From assembly GCF_013346665.1 (NCBI RefSeq), contig NZ_JABVBB010000034.1:620001-684000 (forward strand): DNA of 64,000 bases, given 5' to 3'. Numbering within the stretch: the first letter of the stretch is position 1; each line of letters starts with the position of its first letter. The stretch is from Sulfitobacter maritimus (lineage in GTDB: Bacteria; Pseudomonadota; Alphaproteobacteria; Rhodobacterales; Rhodobacteraceae). Of the stretch, positions 20,364 to 31,044 are shown piece by piece. A program made the translations under genes and the position numbers. A model generated the notes under the pieces. That model was not told the origin of the DNA and did no database searches. It saw only the letters and a program-made list of their open reading frames with translations.

Positions 20364-22379
20364 ATGAGCGATATCCGCAAGATCATCATCGACGGTAAAG
20401 AAGTCGAAGTCGAAGGGGCGATGACGCTCATTCAGGCCTGCGAGCAAGTGGGCATCGAGGTGCCGCGTTTCTGTTATCATGAGCGTCTGTCGATTGCCGG
20501 TAACTGCCGCATGTGTCTTGTGGAAGTCGTCGGCGGGCCGCCCAAGCCCGCCGCCTCCTGCGCCATGCAGGTCCGCGACCTGCGCCCCGGGCCGGAAGGC
20601 CAGCCGCCGGTGGTGAAAACCAACTCGCCCATGGTCAAAAAGGCCCGCGAAGGCGTGATGGAGTTCCTGCTGATCAACCACCCGCTTGATTGCCCGATCT
20701 GCGATCAGGGCGGTGAGTGTGATCTTCAGGATCAGGCAATGGCTTATGGCGTCGACTTCTCGCGCTACCGCGAGCCAAAGCGGGCCACGGAAGATTTGGA
20801 TCTCGGTCCCTTGATCGAGACCCATATGACGCGTTGCATCTCCTGCACCCGCTGCGTGCGCTTCACCACCGAGGTCGCGGGGCAGCATGTCATGGGGCAG
20901 ACAGGCCGGGGCGAGGATGCCGAGATCACGACCTATCTCGGCGCGTTGATCGACAGCAACCTGTCGGGCAACATCATTGACCTCTGCCCTGTCGGTGCGT
21001 TGGTCTCCAAGCCTTACGCCTTTACCGCGCGTCCGTGGGAACTCAGCAAGACCGAGAGCATCGACGTGATGGATGCGCTCGGCTCCAACATCCGCGTGGA
21101 TACCAAGGGTCGCGAAGTCATGCGCTTCCTGCCGCGCAACCATGATGGAGTGAACGAAGAGTGGATTTCCGACAAGACCCGTTTCGTCTGGGACGGGTTG
21201 CGCCGCCAGCGTTTGGACACGCCCTACATCCGCGAAAACGGCAAGCTGCGCAAAGCGAGCTGGCCCGAGGCGCTGAACGCGGCTGCCGCGGCAATGAAAG
21301 GCAAGAAACTCGCCGGTCTCATAGGTGATCTGGCGCCGGTTGAGGCTGCCTTTGCGCTCAAGCAGTTGATCGAAGGGCAGGGCGGTGTTGTCGAATGTCG
21401 CACAGATGGGGCGAAGCTGCCGGCGGGCAACCGTTTTGGCTATGTCGGTAATGCTCGGATTGAGGACCTCGATGACGCCAAGATGGTCCAGCTGATCGGC
21501 TGTAACCCGGCAGTCGAAGCGCCGGTGTTGAATGCGCGGATCCGCAAGGCTTGGAGCAAGGGCGCTGAGATTGGCCTGATTGGCGAAGCGGCGGACCTGA
21601 CTTACCCGCATCACCATCTGGGCAATGACCGCGCCACGCTCGACAAGCTGATGAACAGTGACTTTGACGAAGTGTTGGAACAGCCTTCGGTCATCGTCGT
21701 CGGCCAAGGTGCGCTGCGCGAAGCCGATGGCGCGGCAGTTCTGGCGAAGGCAATGGAACTGGCCGAGAAGACCAAGAGCAAGCTGATGGTTCTGCATACT
21801 GCCGCCTCGCGCGTTGGGGCGATGGACATTGGTGCCACGGCTGAGAACGGCATGGACGACGTGAACGCGGCAGAGGTGATCTACAACCTCGGCGCGGATG
21901 AGATCGAGATCGGCGAAGGCCCCTTTGTGATCTACCAAGGCAGCCACGGCGACCGGGGCGCGCACCGTGCCGACATTATCCTGCCGGGTGCCGCCTATAC
22001 CGAAGAGCCGGGTCTGTTCGTCAACACCGAAGGTCGCCCGCAACTGGCGCTCCGCGCTGGTTTCGCACCAGGGCAGGCCAAGGAAAACTGGGCGATTCTC
22101 CGGGCGCTCTCGGCCGAGATGGGCGCGCAGTTGGGCTATGATTCCATTGCTGAGTTGCGCCGCAAGCTGACCGAGGCCGTGCCCCATCTGGCGAATATTG
22201 ATGAGGTGCCGGAAAACAAGTGGAACGCGCTGCCTGCAGGGAAACTGGGCGATGCCTCCTTTGCCCCTGCGGTGCGCGACTTCTACCTGTCGAACCCGAT
22301 CGCGCGGGCCAGCCAGTTGATGGCGGAACTGTCGGCGCTGGCCGCCGCCCGCCGGGCCGAACCAATGGCGGCGGAGTGA
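20364..22379 (+). CDS. nuoG: NADH-quinone oxidoreductase subunit G
   Basis: A 671-aa 75-kDa subunit. The N-terminal ferredoxin-like part holds [2Fe-2S] N1b ([15 protein letters not shown]), then [19 protein letters not shown] for N5 with the histidine ligand, and [10 protein letters not shown] for N4. The remainder is the molybdopterin-oxidoreductase-like domain without cofactor. The length is that of alphaproteobacterial and mitochondrial forms, shorter than E. coli NuoG, with no extra N7 cluster motif seen. Confidence 0.94.
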   Translation: MSDIRKIIIDGKEVEVEGAMTLIQACEQVGIEVPRFCYHERLSIAGNCRMCLVEVVGGPPKPAASCAMQVRDLRPGPEGQPPVVKTNSPMVKKAREGVMEFLLINHPLDCPICDQGGECDLQDQAMAYGVDFSRYREPKRATEDLDLGPLIETHMTRCISCTRCVRFTTEVAGQHVMGQTGRGEDAEITTYLGALIDSNLSGNIIDLCPVGALVSKPYAFTARPWELSKTESIDVMDALGSNIRVDTKGREVMRFLPRNHDGVNEEWISDKTRFVWDGLRRQRLDTPYIRENGKLRKASWPEALNAAAAAMKGKKLAGLIGDLAPVEAAFALKQLIEGQGGVVECRTDGAKLPAGNRFGYVGNARIEDLDDAKMVQLIGCNPAVEAPVLNARIRKAWSKGAEIGLIGEAADLTYPHHHLGNDRATLDKLMNSDFDEVLEQPSVIVVGQGALREADGAAVLAKAMELAEKTKSKLMVLHTAASRVGAMDIGATAENGMDDVNAAEVIYNLGADEIEIGEGPFVIYQGSHGDRGAHRADIILPGAAYTEEPGLFVNTEGRPQLALRAGFAPGQAKENWAILRALSAEMGAQLGYDSIAELRRKLTEAVPHLANIDEVPENKWNALPAGKLGDASFAPAVRDFYLSNPIARASQLMAELSALAAARRAEPMAAE

Positions 22380-22384
22380 GAACC

Positions 22385-22759
22385 ATGATGCTGGCCCCCT
22401 TGATGCTACTGGCCGCCTGCGACCCGCAGGTGCCAGTGGCCAAGGATTTCATCCCTGACTACAAGGGGGTAGAAACCCAGCTTTTGGACGGTGATTTGGT
22501 GCAATTCAACGTAGCAATGACCAAGGCGCTTTCGGCGCAGGACGTGTCGGACTATGCCGAATGCGCTGCGGCGCAATATACGCTGATCCGGGGCTATGGT
22601 TTTGCGCGTCATGTGCGGACAAATGTGACCGAAGAGGGTGGCATATGGCGGGCAGATGCTGTTTACACGATCTCGCCGAGCCTGCCGAAAGGCTTGAAGA
22701 CAATTGATGCTGAAGTGACCGCGTTTCAATGCGCGGAACGCGGCATTCCGACGGTGTGA
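22385..22759 (+). CDS. Small lipoprotein between nuoG and nuoH
   Basis: A 124-aa protein starting MMLAPLMLLAACDPQ, with a short lipoprotein signal (LLAAC, cysteine about residue 12). The mature domain has the pattern of a small alpha/beta fold, with cysteines in ECAAAQYTLIRGYG and TAFQCAERG. It begins six bases after the nuoG stop and ends seven bases before nuoH, so it belongs to the operon. No family recognised. The second ATG is an equally possible start. Confidence 0.65.
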   Translation: MMLAPLMLLAACDPQVPVAKDFIPDYKGVETQLLDGDLVQFNVAMTKALSAQDVSDYAECAAAQYTLIRGYGFARHVRTNVTEEGGIWRADAVYTISPSLPKGLKTIDAEVTAFQCAERGIPTV

Positions 22760-22765
22760 GGACTT

Positions 22766-23806
22766 ATGGCTGATTTCTTTTACAACACCTATCTGGGCAT
22801 CGGTCTGCTGACGGTCGGGCAGGTGTTGCTGCTGGTGGTGCCGCTTTTGCTGGCGCTGGCCTTCCTCATGTATGCCGACCGCAAGATCTGGGCCGCCGTG
22901 ATGATGCGCCGTGGCCCCAACGTTGTGGGCGTCTTTGGCCTGCTGCAGAGCTTTGCGGACTTCCTCAAGTATATCGTCAAAGAAGTGGTGGTGCCTGCGG
23001 GTGCTGACAAGGGGGTCTTCTTCCTCGCGCCGATGATTTCTTTTGTCATGGCGATGATCGCTTGGGCGGTGATCCCCTTTAACGAAGGCTGGATCCTGTC
23101 GGACATTAACGTCGCCATCCTTTATGTTTTCGCCGTCTCCTCTTTGGAGGTTTACGGCGTGATCATGGGCGGTTGGGCGTCGAACTCGAAATATCCTTTC
23201 CTTGGCTCGCTGCGCTCTGCCGCGCAGATGATTTCTTATGAGGTCTCGATCGGCCTGATCATCATCGGCGTGATCCTCTCGACTGGGTCGATGAACTTCT
23301 CGTCCATCGTGGCAGCACAGGATGGTGACTGGGGCCTGTTCAACTGGTACTTCCTGCCGCATTTCCCAATGCTGATCCTGTTCTTCATCTCGGCACTGGC
23401 GGAAACCAACCGCCCACCGTTTGACCTGCCGGAAGCGGAATCGGAACTGGTGGCGGGCTATCAGGTGGAATATTCCTCAACGCCGTTCCTGCTCTTCATG
23501 ATCGGTGAGTTGGTCGCCGTGGTGCTGATGTGCGCATTGGTGTCGCTGATGTTCTTCGGTGGCTGGCTGTCGCCGGTGCCGTTCCTGCCCGATGGCTTCT
23601 TCTGGATGTTCATCAAGATGCTGATGGTCTTCTTCATGTTCGCCATGGTGAAGGCAATCACGCCGCGCTACCGCTATGACCAGCTGATGCGGCTGGGGTG
23701 GAAAGTCTTCCTTCCCTTCTCGCTCTTCTGGGTGGTCTTCGTGGCATTTGCTGCAAAATTCGATTGGTTCTGGGGCATCTACGCCCGCTGGACCGTAGGG
23801 GGCTGA
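22766..23806 (+). CDS. nuoH: NADH-quinone oxidoreductase subunit H
   Basis: A 346-aa membrane subunit (ND1 type) with about eight transmembrane helices, forming the quinone chamber and the link to the peripheral arm. [18 protein letters not shown] near residue 50 and [20 protein letters not shown] near 210 are the signature loops. A GAGGACTT sequence precedes the ATG. Confidence 0.95.
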   Translation: MADFFYNTYLGIGLLTVGQVLLLVVPLLLALAFLMYADRKIWAAVMMRRGPNVVGVFGLLQSFADFLKYIVKEVVVPAGADKGVFFLAPMISFVMAMIAWAVIPFNEGWILSDINVAILYVFAVSSLEVYGVIMGGWASNSKYPFLGSLRSAAQMISYEVSIGLIIIGVILSTGSMNFSSIVAAQDGDWGLFNWYFLPHFPMLILFFISALAETNRPPFDLPEAESELVAGYQVEYSSTPFLLFMIGELVAVVLMCALVSLMFFGGWLSPVPFLPDGFFWMFIKMLMVFFMFAMVKAITPRYRYDQLMRLGWKVFLPFSLFWVVFVAFAAKFDWFWGIYARWTVGG

Positions 23807-23807
23807 T

Positions 23808-24302
23808 ATGGCTGCGACTGACTACACCCGCGCCGCGAAATATTTCCTGCTGGCGGACTACGCTAAGGCGTTCATGCTGGGGATGCGCTATTTCTTTGCG
23901 CCGAAAACCACGCTGAACTACCCGCATGAAAAGGGGCCGCTGTCGCCTCGTTTCCGTGGGGAGCACGCGCTGCGGCGCTATCCCAACGGTGAGGAACGCT
24001 GCATTGCCTGTAAGCTGTGCGAAGCGATCTGCCCCGCTCAGGCGATCACCATCGACGCCGAAGCACGCGAAGACGGCAGTCGCCGCACCACGCGCTATGA
24101 CATCGACATGACCAAATGCATCTACTGCGGTTTCTGCCAGGAAGCCTGCCCGGTGGATGCGATTGTCGAAGGCCCGAACTTCGAATTCTCGACCGAGACC
24201 CGCGAAGAGCTTTACTACGACAAGGCGAAACTGCTGGACAACGGCGAACGCTGGGAAGCCGAGATCGCGCGTAACCTCGAAATGGATGCGCCCTACCGAT
24301 GA
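23808..24302 (+). CDS. nuoI: NADH-quinone oxidoreductase subunit I
   Basis: A 164-aa TYKY-type subunit with two [4Fe-4S] clusters N6a and N6b: [16 protein letters not shown] near residue 65 and [16 protein letters not shown] near 104. An N-terminal amphipathic segment contacts the membrane arm. The start is two bases after the nuoH stop. Confidence 0.95.
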   Translation: MAATDYTRAAKYFLLADYAKAFMLGMRYFFAPKTTLNYPHEKGPLSPRFRGEHALRRYPNGEERCIACKLCEAICPAQAITIDAEAREDGSRRTTRYDIDMTKCIYCGFCQEACPVDAIVEGPNFEFSTETREELYYDKAKLLDNGERWEAEIARNLEMDAPYR

Positions 24303-24715
24303 CTGATCCCAAGAACCCCTTTGATGCGATGATGAAACAGGCGCAGGAAATGGCGAAAGCCTTTCCGGCGATGGATGCCTTTTCGCCCAAGGGGTTTGAG
24401 GCGTTGATGGGGACGATGCCCAAAGAAATGATGGATTTCTGGTTTGGCGACACGGTTAACAAGGGCGGGCTGGACGCACGCACCCGGTTGCTGCTGACGC
24501 TGGCCGGTTTGACCATGCAGGGCGCGCAAAACGACATGGCGGTCCGCCAGACGGTACGTCACGCGCTCGAAGCGGGGGCCACGAAGCAACATATCGTCGA
24601 GACCATCGGCCAGATGTCGGCCTTTGCCGGTATCCCGGCGATGACCCGGGCGCTGGAACTGGCGCAAGCGGTGCTGGACGAGAACAAAGACACCAAGAAG
24701 GAAGACGGCGCATGA
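24299..24715 (+). CDS. Carboxymuconolactone decarboxylase-like protein inserted between nuoI and nuoJ
   Basis: A 138-aa all-helical protein. [20 protein letters not shown] followed by [20 protein letters not shown] and a final helix is the CMD/AhpD-like repeat pattern. The redox CxxC of AhpD is absent and there are no cysteines in that helix, so a peroxidase role is unlikely. It overlaps nuoI by four bases and nuoJ by four bases (both ATGA), implying tight translational coupling inside complex I synthesis. Function unknown. Confidence 0.72.
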   Translation: MTDPKNPFDAMMKQAQEMAKAFPAMDAFSPKGFEALMGTMPKEMMDFWFGDTVNKGGLDARTRLLLTLAGLTMQGAQNDMAVRQTVRHALEAGATKQHIVETIGQMSAFAGIPAMTRALELAQAVLDENKDTKKEDGA

Positions 24716-25314
24716 CGGTCTTTTCATTTTACCTCTTCGCGATCAGCGTCATCACCGGCGGCCTGTTCACGGTGATCAGCCGCAACCCGGTGCATTCGGT
24801 GCTTTGGCTGATCCTGTCGTTCCTGTCGGCGGCAGGGCTCTTCGTTCTGCTGGGCGCAGAGTTCGTGGCGATGCTGTTGGTCATCGTTTACGTCGGCGCG
24901 GTGGCGGTTCTGTTCCTCTTCGTTGTCATGATGCTCGACGTGGACTTCGCCGAGTTAAAGGCCGAGATGGCGCGCTACATGCCGCTGGCCTTGTTGATCG
25001 GGCTGGTGATCTTGATGCAGTTCGTCATGGCCTTTGGCGCATGGGAGCAAAGCGCTGCGGCAGAGAGCCTGCGGGCCAATGCGATTGACCCGGCGCGGTT
25101 CAACACCGAAGCGCTCGGCCTGCTGCTTTATGATCGTTACTTCCTGCTTTTCCAACTGGCCGGTCTGATCCTGCTGGTCGCGATGATCGGGGCGATTGTG
25201 CTGACACTGCGTCACCGTAAGGACGTGAAGCGCCAAGACGTGGTGGCGCAGATGATGCGTGACCCGGCCAAGGCGATGGAACTGCGCGATGTAAAATCGG
25301 GGCAGGGGTTGTAA
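24712..25314 (+). CDS. nuoJ: NADH-quinone oxidoreductase subunit J
   Basis: A 200-aa membrane subunit (ND6 type) with five transmembrane helices. [21 protein letters not shown] and the glycine-rich helix-3 pi-bulge region [20 protein letters not shown] are the family hallmarks. The tail after the last helix ([11 protein letters not shown]) is cytoplasmic. It ends just before a 255-base gap containing hairpins and a tiny reading frame. Confidence 0.93.
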   Translation: MTVFSFYLFAISVITGGLFTVISRNPVHSVLWLILSFLSAAGLFVLLGAEFVAMLLVIVYVGAVAVLFLFVVMMLDVDFAELKAEMARYMPLALLIGLVILMQFVMAFGAWEQSAAAESLRANAIDPARFNTEALGLLLYDRYFLLFQLAGLILLVAMIGAIVLTLRHRKDVKRQDVVAQMMRDPAKAMELRDVKSGQGL

Positions 25315-25317
25315 GAG

Positions 25318-25366
25318 GCGGAGTTTTTTAAAAAATTCCGCGACCGTTTTCTTTGAATGAAAACGG
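25318..25366 (+). other. Two consecutive stem-loops after nuoJ
   Basis: The first is a 24-base near-perfect palindrome at 25318-25341, GCGGA plus six T, six A and TCCGC, with one G-T pair. The second is a perfect 8-bp stem CCGTTTTC/GAAAACGG at 25344-25351 and 25359-25366 with loop TTTGAAT. They stand inside the operon, so partial termination or mRNA processing between nuoJ and nuoK is plausible. Confidence 0.6.
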
Positions 25367-25393
25367 GTTGGCGAAATAGAAGGAGACGGCGTG

Positions 25394-25468
25394 ATGTCTA
25401 GAACAACAATCGTAGTGCTTGTGGTGGTGTTGATCGTCGTCTTCGGCGGCTACAGCTTCATGGGCTAA
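25394..25468 (+). CDS. 24-aa single-helix membrane peptide between nuoJ and nuoK
   Basis: MSRTTIVVLVVVLIVVFGGYSFMG is encoded from an ATG placed 8 bases after AAGGAG (25380-25385). It has a basic N-terminus and an uninterrupted hydrophobic helix long enough to cross the membrane. The strong ribosome binding site and ideal spacing, together with the good hydrophobic topology, argue for translation. I write it as a small membrane peptide of unknown role; its neighbours suggest complex I or its assembly. Confidence 0.55.
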   Translation: MSRTTIVVLVVVLIVVFGGYSFMG

Positions 25469-25511
25469 GACTTAATCCTCCGGTGGCAGCCGGGGGCAAG
25501 TGATACTAAAA

Positions 25512-25528
25512 GCCCCTGATAATGGGGC
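25512..25528 (+). other. Short stem-loop before nuoK
   Basis: GCCCC and GGGGC pair around a TGATAAT loop in the leader of nuoK, about 40 bases before its start. There is no T-run. It is the third hairpin in the 255-base nuoJ-nuoK gap. Confidence 0.35.
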
Positions 25529-25569
25529 GCGACCAAAGCCCATCAAGGGGCGGGAACGTAAGGGACGAC

Positions 25570-25875
25570 ATGATCGGACTTGAGCATTACCTGACGGTAG
25601 CGGCAACGCTGTTCGTCATCGGCATCTTCGGGCTTTTCCTGAACCGCAAGAACGTGATCATTTTGCTGATGAGCATCGAATTGATGCTGCTCGCGGTGAA
25701 CATTAACCTCGTTGCCTTCTCCAGTTTCCTTGGTGATCTGACGGGGCAGGTCTTCACCCTCTTCGTGCTCACCGTCGCCGCCGCCGAGGCCGCCATTGGC
25801 CTCGCCATTCTGGTCTGTTTCTTCCGCAACCGTGGCTCGATCGCGGTGGAAGATGTCAACGTGATGAAGGGCTGA
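25570..25875 (+). CDS. nuoK: NADH-quinone oxidoreductase subunit K
   Basis: A 101-aa membrane subunit (ND4L type), three transmembrane helices. [17 protein letters not shown] contains the conserved helix-2 glutamate, and [11 protein letters not shown] the helix-3 glutamate of the proton pathway. The ATG at 25570 gives the conserved N-terminus [10 protein letters not shown]; a longer frame from 25522 is not conserved. Confidence 0.94.
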   Translation: MIGLEHYLTVAATLFVIGIFGLFLNRKNVIILLMSIELMLLAVNINLVAFSSFLGDLTGQVFTLFVLTVAAAEAAIGLAILVCFFRNRGSIAVEDVNVMKG

Positions 25876-25879
25876 GGCA

Positions 25880-28000
25880 ATGGAAACCACGATCCTATTC
25901 GCCCCACTGTTGGGTGCCATCCTCTGCGGTTTTGGCTGGAAGCTGATCGGTGAGAAAGCCGCCCAGTGGATCGCCACAGGTCTGCTGTTCCTCGCCGCCT
26001 TCCTGTCTTGGGTGGTGTTTCTGACGCTGGACGGTCCGACCGAGCAGATCCAGATCCTGCGCTTTATTGAAAGCGGTACGCTCAGCACCGATTGGGCAAT
26101 CCGCATGGACCGTCTGACCGCGATCATGCTGATCGTGATCACCACGGTGTCGAGCCTCGTGCACCTTTATAGCTTCGGCTACATGGCCAATGACGAGAAC
26201 TTCCGCGATAACGAGAGTTATCGCCCTCGGTTCTTCGCCTATCTGTCCTTCTTTACCTTCGCGATGTTGATGCTGGTGACAGCGGACAACCTTGTGCAGA
26301 TGTTCTTTGGCTGGGAAGGCGTGGGTGTCGCCTCCTACCTGCTGATCGGTTTCTACTTCCGCAAGCCGAGCGCGAATGCGGCGGCGATGAAGGCCTTTAT
26401 CGTCAACCGGGTCGGGGACTTTGCTTTCCTCTTGGGCATCTTCGGCCTTTACATGCTGACGGATTCGATCCGCTTCGACGACATCTTTGCAGCGGCACCT
26501 GATCTGGCCGAGCAGTCGGTCACCTTCCTGTGGAACGATTGGAACGCGGCGAACCTCATTGCCTTCCTGCTGTTCGTCGGCGCGATGGGTAAATCGGCGC
26601 AGCTTTTCCTGCACACATGGCTGCCCGACGCGATGGAAGGCCCGACGCCTGTGTCGGCGCTGATCCACGCCGCAACCATGGTGACGGCGGGTGTCTTCCT
26701 TGTCTGCCGCATGTCGCCGGTGATGGAATTCGCGCCCGAGGCGATGGCCTTTGTTACCGTGATCGGTGCCACCACGGCCTTTGTCGCGGCGACCATTGGT
26801 CTGGTGCAGACGGACATCAAACGCGTGATCGCCTATTCGACCATGTCGCAGCTCGGCTATATGTTCGTGGCGGCCGGCGTTGGCATGTATTCGGCGGCGA
26901 TGTTCCACCTGTTTACCCACGCGTTCTTTAAGGCGATGCTCTTCTTGGGCGCGGGCTCGGTCATCCATGCGATGCACCATGAGCAGGACATGACCAACTA
27001 CGGTGGTCTGCGCAAAAAGATCCCCTATACTTTCTGGGCGATGATGATCGGCACGCTGGCGATCACCGGTGTCGGTATCCCGCTCACGCATATCGGTTTT
27101 GCGGGCTTCCTGTCGAAAGACGCGATTATCGAAAGCGCTTGGGGTGGTGGGTCCATGTATGGCTTCTGGCTGCTGGTAATCGCTGCTGCGATGACGAGCT
27201 TCTACAGCTGGCGCCTGATCTTCCTGACCTTCTTTGGCAAACCTCGCGGCAATAAGAAAACCCACGCCCATGCCCATGAAAGCCCGATGGTTATGCTGAT
27301 CCCGCTTGGCGTCTTGGCGCTCGGTTCGGTCTTTGCCGGGATGATCTGGTACGGCAGCTTCTTTGGCCATGCCGACGAAGTGGGTGAGTTCTATGGCATC
27401 CCAATGGCCGAAGTGGCCGCTGGCGATGCCCATGTTGAGGACGACCACGGTGCCACCGGTCCGGTTGACGGGGACGACGGTGCCGAGGCTTTGGTCGAAG
27501 GGCATCAGGATGCCGGCACGCATCACGCGAGCTTTGGTGGTCAGCCGGGTGAGGGGGCGCTTTACATCGGGCCTGACAACCACGTGTTGGATGACGCCCA
27601 TGCCGCACCGGTCTGGGTCAAGGTTTCGCCCTTTATCGCGATGCTCTCAGGTTTGGTCATGGCGCTGTGGTTCTATATCTGGAGCCCGACCGTGCCGGGC
27701 CGTTTGGCGGCCAACCAGCGTCCGCTTTACCTTTTCCTGAAAAACAAATGGTACTTTGATGAGGTCTACGACGTGATTTTCGTGCGTCCCGCCAAATCGC
27801 TCGGCCGGTTCCTGTGGAAGCGCGGCGATGGCAATGTGATCGACGGCACGCTGAACGGCGTCGCCATGGGGATCATCCCCTTCTTCACCCGGCTCGCCGG
27901 TAAGGCCCAGTCTGGCTACGTCTTCACCTATGCCTTTGCCATGGTGATCGGCATCGCGGTGCTGGTGACATGGATGACGATGAGCGGAGGAGCGAACTGA
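25880..28000 (+). CDS. nuoL: NADH-quinone oxidoreductase subunit L
   Basis: A 706-aa distal antiporter-like subunit (ND5 type). The conserved helix-5 glutamate lies in [17 protein letters not shown] near residue 144, and the helix-7/8 region [23 protein letters not shown] near 249 has the usual lysine/histidine residues. About residues 455-575 contain a His-, Asp- and Gly-rich loop (THAHAHES and later [17 protein letters not shown]) longer than in many homologues. The C-terminus carries the lateral-helix anchor segment. Confidence 0.94.
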   Translation: METTILFAPLLGAILCGFGWKLIGEKAAQWIATGLLFLAAFLSWVVFLTLDGPTEQIQILRFIESGTLSTDWAIRMDRLTAIMLIVITTVSSLVHLYSFGYMANDENFRDNESYRPRFFAYLSFFTFAMLMLVTADNLVQMFFGWEGVGVASYLLIGFYFRKPSANAAAMKAFIVNRVGDFAFLLGIFGLYMLTDSIRFDDIFAAAPDLAEQSVTFLWNDWNAANLIAFLLFVGAMGKSAQLFLHTWLPDAMEGPTPVSALIHAATMVTAGVFLVCRMSPVMEFAPEAMAFVTVIGATTAFVAATIGLVQTDIKRVIAYSTMSQLGYMFVAAGVGMYSAAMFHLFTHAFFKAMLFLGAGSVIHAMHHEQDMTNYGGLRKKIPYTFWAMMIGTLAITGVGIPLTHIGFAGFLSKDAIIESAWGGGSMYGFWLLVIAAAMTSFYSWRLIFLTFFGKPRGNKKTHAHAHESPMVMLIPLGVLALGSVFAGMIWYGSFFGHADEVGEFYGIPMAEVAAGDAHVEDDHGATGPVDGDDGAEALVEGHQDAGTHHASFGGQPGEGALYIGPDNHVLDDAHAAPVWVKVSPFIAMLSGLVMALWFYIWSPTVPGRLAANQRPLYLFLKNKWYFDEVYDVIFVRPAKSLGRFLWKRGDGNVIDGTLNGVAMGIIPFFTRLAGKAQSGYVFTYAFAMVIGIAVLVTWMTMSGGAN

Positions 28001-29562
28001 TGGACACGCATCTGCTCTCAATTATCACCTTCGTTCCGGCCTTTGCCGCGCTAATCCTCGCGGTCTTCCTGCGCGGGGACGATGCTGCCGCCGGGCGCAA
28101 TGCCAAATGGCTGGCCTTTATCACCACGACGGTCACCTTTGTGATCTCGCTCTTTGTGTTGTTCGAGTTCGACCCAAACAACACCGACTTTCAGTTCGTG
28201 GATGAGGCCGACTGGCTCTTGGGCCTGAAGTACCGGCTTGGTGTTGACGGTATCTCAATCCTCTTCGTGATGCTCACCACCTTTATGATGCCGCTGGTCA
28301 TTGCCGCGAGCTGGAATGTTGAGCACCGCGTCAAAGAATACATGATCGCCTTCCTGCTGCTGGAAACGCTGATGCTTGGCGTCTTCATGGCGCTGGATCT
28401 GGTGCTGTTTTACCTGTTCTTTGAAGCGGGTCTGATCCCCATGTTCCTGATCATCGGCATCTGGGGCGGCAAAGAGCGCATCTACGCGAGCTTCAAGTTC
28501 TTCCTCTATACCTTCCTCGGCTCGGTGCTGATGCTGGTGGCGATGGTCGCGATGTTTACCGAAGCAGGCACCACCTGTATCGGCGGCTGCGAGATCAGCT
28601 TGCTCACGCATAACTTTGCGTCGGATGATTTCGAACTGCTCGGCATTCAGATCATCGGCGGGATGCAAACGCTCATGTTCCTCGCCTTTTTCGCCAGCTT
28701 CGCGGTTAAGATGCCGATGTGGCCCGTCCACACATGGCTGCCCGACGCACACGTTCAGGCGCCGACCGCCGGTTCTGTCGTGCTTGCGGCGATCCTGCTG
28801 AAAATGGGGGGCTACGGCTTTCTGCGGTTCTCCTTACCGATGTTTCCGGTAGGGGCTGAGGTAATGACGCCTCTAATCCTCTGGATGTCGGCCATTGCGA
28901 TTGTCTACACCTCGCTCGTGGCGCTGGTGCAGCAGGACATGAAAAAGCTGATCGCCTATTCCTCGGTTGCGCATATGGGTTTCGTCACCATGGGCATCTT
29001 TGCTGCGAACCAGCAGGGGGTTGATGGGGCGATTTTCCAGATGGTCTCTCACGGTTTCATCTCCGGTGCGCTCTTTTTGATTGTGGGCGTAATCTATGAC
29101 CGGATGCACACCCGCGACATCGACGCCTATGGCGGTCTGGTGAACCGGATGCCCGCCTATGCGCTGGTGTTCATGTTCTTCACCATGGCCAACGTGGGCT
29201 TGCCGGGGACTTCGGGGTTCGTCGGTGAATTCCTGACGCTGATGGCGACTTTCCAGGTGAACACTTGGGTGGCAGCCGTGGCGACCACCGGGGTGATCTT
29301 CTCGGCGGCCTATGCGCTGTGGCTTTACCGCCGGGTGGTGATGGGCGATCTGATCAAGGAAAGCCTCAAGGCAATCAACGATATGACCGCGCGTGAGAAA
29401 TGGATCCTTGCCCCTCTGGTGGCGATGACCCTGATCTTGGGCGTCTATCCGGCGCTGGTGCTGGATATGATCGGGCCTTCGGTGGCTGCTCTTGTTGAAA
29501 ATTACGACATGGCGCTGGAGGCGGCTGACACCGCTGTGCAGACCGCCGATGCCTCGCATTAA
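28000..29562 (+). CDS. nuoM: NADH-quinone oxidoreductase subunit M
   Basis: A 520-aa antiporter-like subunit (ND4 type). [21 protein letters not shown] near residue 140 has the conserved helix-5 glutamate, and [20 protein letters not shown] near 245 the broken-helix region. The ATG shares its A with the nuoL TGA stop. A ten-residue longer frame would overlap nuoL and is not needed. Confidence 0.95.
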   Translation: MDTHLLSIITFVPAFAALILAVFLRGDDAAAGRNAKWLAFITTTVTFVISLFVLFEFDPNNTDFQFVDEADWLLGLKYRLGVDGISILFVMLTTFMMPLVIAASWNVEHRVKEYMIAFLLLETLMLGVFMALDLVLFYLFFEAGLIPMFLIIGIWGGKERIYASFKFFLYTFLGSVLMLVAMVAMFTEAGTTCIGGCEISLLTHNFASDDFELLGIQIIGGMQTLMFLAFFASFAVKMPMWPVHTWLPDAHVQAPTAGSVVLAAILLKMGGYGFLRFSLPMFPVGAEVMTPLILWMSAIAIVYTSLVALVQQDMKKLIAYSSVAHMGFVTMGIFAANQQGVDGAIFQMVSHGFISGALFLIVGVIYDRMHTRDIDAYGGLVNRMPAYALVFMFFTMANVGLPGTSGFVGEFLTLMATFQVNTWVAAVATTGVIFSAAYALWLYRRVVMGDLIKESLKAINDMTAREKWILAPLVAMTLILGVYPALVLDMIGPSVAALVENYDMALEAADTAVQTADASH

Positions 29563-29576
29563 GAAGGACTTGGCGC

Positions 29577-31022
29577 ATGATTTCCGCTGATCTGAACACC
29601 ATTCTGCCCGAGATTGTCCTTACGGGGTTTGCCCTGCTCGGCCTGCTCGGCGCGGTCTACACAACCAAGGATAAAGCCGCCGGGGTTCTGGTTTGGCTGA
29701 CGGCTGGGTTGATGGTTCTGCTCGCTGCTTGGGTGGCGATGTCTGGGGATGGGTCGACCAATATCGCCTTCCACGGGATGTTCATCGACGACAGTTTCGC
29801 CCGGTTCGCCAAAGTTGCCATTTTGCTGTCGGCGGCGGCGGTCCTGGTCATGTCCAAGAGCTACATGACACTGCGCGGTCTGCTGCGGTTTGAATACCCG
29901 ATGTTGGTGGCCCTCGCTGTCGTGGGCATGATGATGATGGTCAGCGCGGGCGATCTCATGGCGCTCTACATGGGGTTGGAACTGCAATCTCTGGCGCTTT
30001 ACGTTGTTGCTTCGCTGCGCCGCGACTCGGTGAAATCGACGGAAGCGGGTCTGAAGTATTTCGTGCTTGGCGCGCTGAGCTCGGGCCTGCTGCTTTACGG
30101 TGCTTCGCTGGTCTACGGCTATGCCGGGACGACCTTGTTTGCCGGGATCATCACCACCGCGCAAACGGGCGGCACCTCGCTTGGGCTGCTTTTTGGCCTC
30201 GTGTTCCTGATCTCCGGTCTCGCCTTCAAGGTCTCTGCCGTGCCGTTCCACATGTGGACACCGGACGTCTATGAGGGCGCACCGACACCTATCGCGGCCT
30301 TCTTTGCCACCGCGCCCAAGATGGCGGCAATGGCGCTTTTTGCCCGTGTGATGCATGATGCCTTTGGCCATATCATCAATGACTGGTCCCAGATCGTGGC
30401 GCTCTTGTCGGTGCTGTCGATGTTCCTTGGCGGGATCGCGGCGATTGGGCAGACCAATATCAAACGTCTGATGGCATTCTCCTCCATAGCCCATATGGGC
30501 TATGCTTTGATGGGGTTGGCGGCTGGCACGGTCTTTGGCGTGCAGGCGATGCTGGTCTATATGGCGATCTATGTGACGATGAACCTCGGCACATTTGCCT
30601 TCATCCTGCTGATGCAAAAGGACGGTGCGCCGATCACAGATATCCGTTCGCTGCATATGTATGCCAAAAATGCGCCGGGGCGGGCCTTGGCGATGCTGGT
30701 CTTGCTGTTCAGCCTTGCGGGCGTGCCGCCGATGTTGGGTTTCTTTGCGAAATTCTACGTGCTCCGCGCCGCCTATGAGGCTGATATGACTTGGCTCGCG
30801 GTGGCGGGCGTGATCGCCAGTGTCATTAACGCCTACTACTATCTGCGGATCGTCTTCTACATGTACTTTGGCGAAGAGCGGTCCGAGACGTTGGACAATC
30901 AGAACGGCGGCGTTTTGACCGTGGTGCTGATGGCCTCCGCGCTGATCATGATCGTGGGCGTGGCGAATATGTTCGGCGTCGAAGGCATGGCGGCTGCCGC
31001 TGCGGCATCGCTGGTAAACTGA
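29577..31022 (+). CDS. nuoN: NADH-quinone oxidoreductase subunit N
   Basis: A 481-aa antiporter-like subunit (ND2 type), with 14 predicted transmembrane helices. [19 protein letters not shown] near residue 125 carries the conserved helix-5 glutamate; [22 protein letters not shown] near 223 is the family loop. AAGGAC precedes the ATG. Last structural gene of the complex I operon. Confidence 0.95.
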   Translation: MISADLNTILPEIVLTGFALLGLLGAVYTTKDKAAGVLVWLTAGLMVLLAAWVAMSGDGSTNIAFHGMFIDDSFARFAKVAILLSAAAVLVMSKSYMTLRGLLRFEYPMLVALAVVGMMMMVSAGDLMALYMGLELQSLALYVVASLRRDSVKSTEAGLKYFVLGALSSGLLLYGASLVYGYAGTTLFAGIITTAQTGGTSLGLLFGLVFLISGLAFKVSAVPFHMWTPDVYEGAPTPIAAFFATAPKMAAMALFARVMHDAFGHIINDWSQIVALLSVLSMFLGGIAAIGQTNIKRLMAFSSIAHMGYALMGLAAGTVFGVQAMLVYMAIYVTMNLGTFAFILLMQKDGAPITDIRSLHMYAKNAPGRALAMLVLLFSLAGVPPMLGFFAKFYVLRAAYEADMTWLAVAGVIASVINAYYYLRIVFYMYFGEERSETLDNQNGGVLTVVLMASALIMIVGVANMFGVEGMAAAAAASLVN

Positions 31023-31044
31023 GCTTGCCGCGCGGGGGCGCAGC

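Noticed and set aside
20259..22187. Open frame of 642 codons on the minus strand
   Set aside because: Antisense to nuoG, whose Fe-S motifs are intact; composition is that of a shadow frame.
25895..27601. Open frame of 568 codons on the minus strand
   Set aside because: Antisense to nuoL; the product would be extremely His-, Arg- and Gln-rich without domain.
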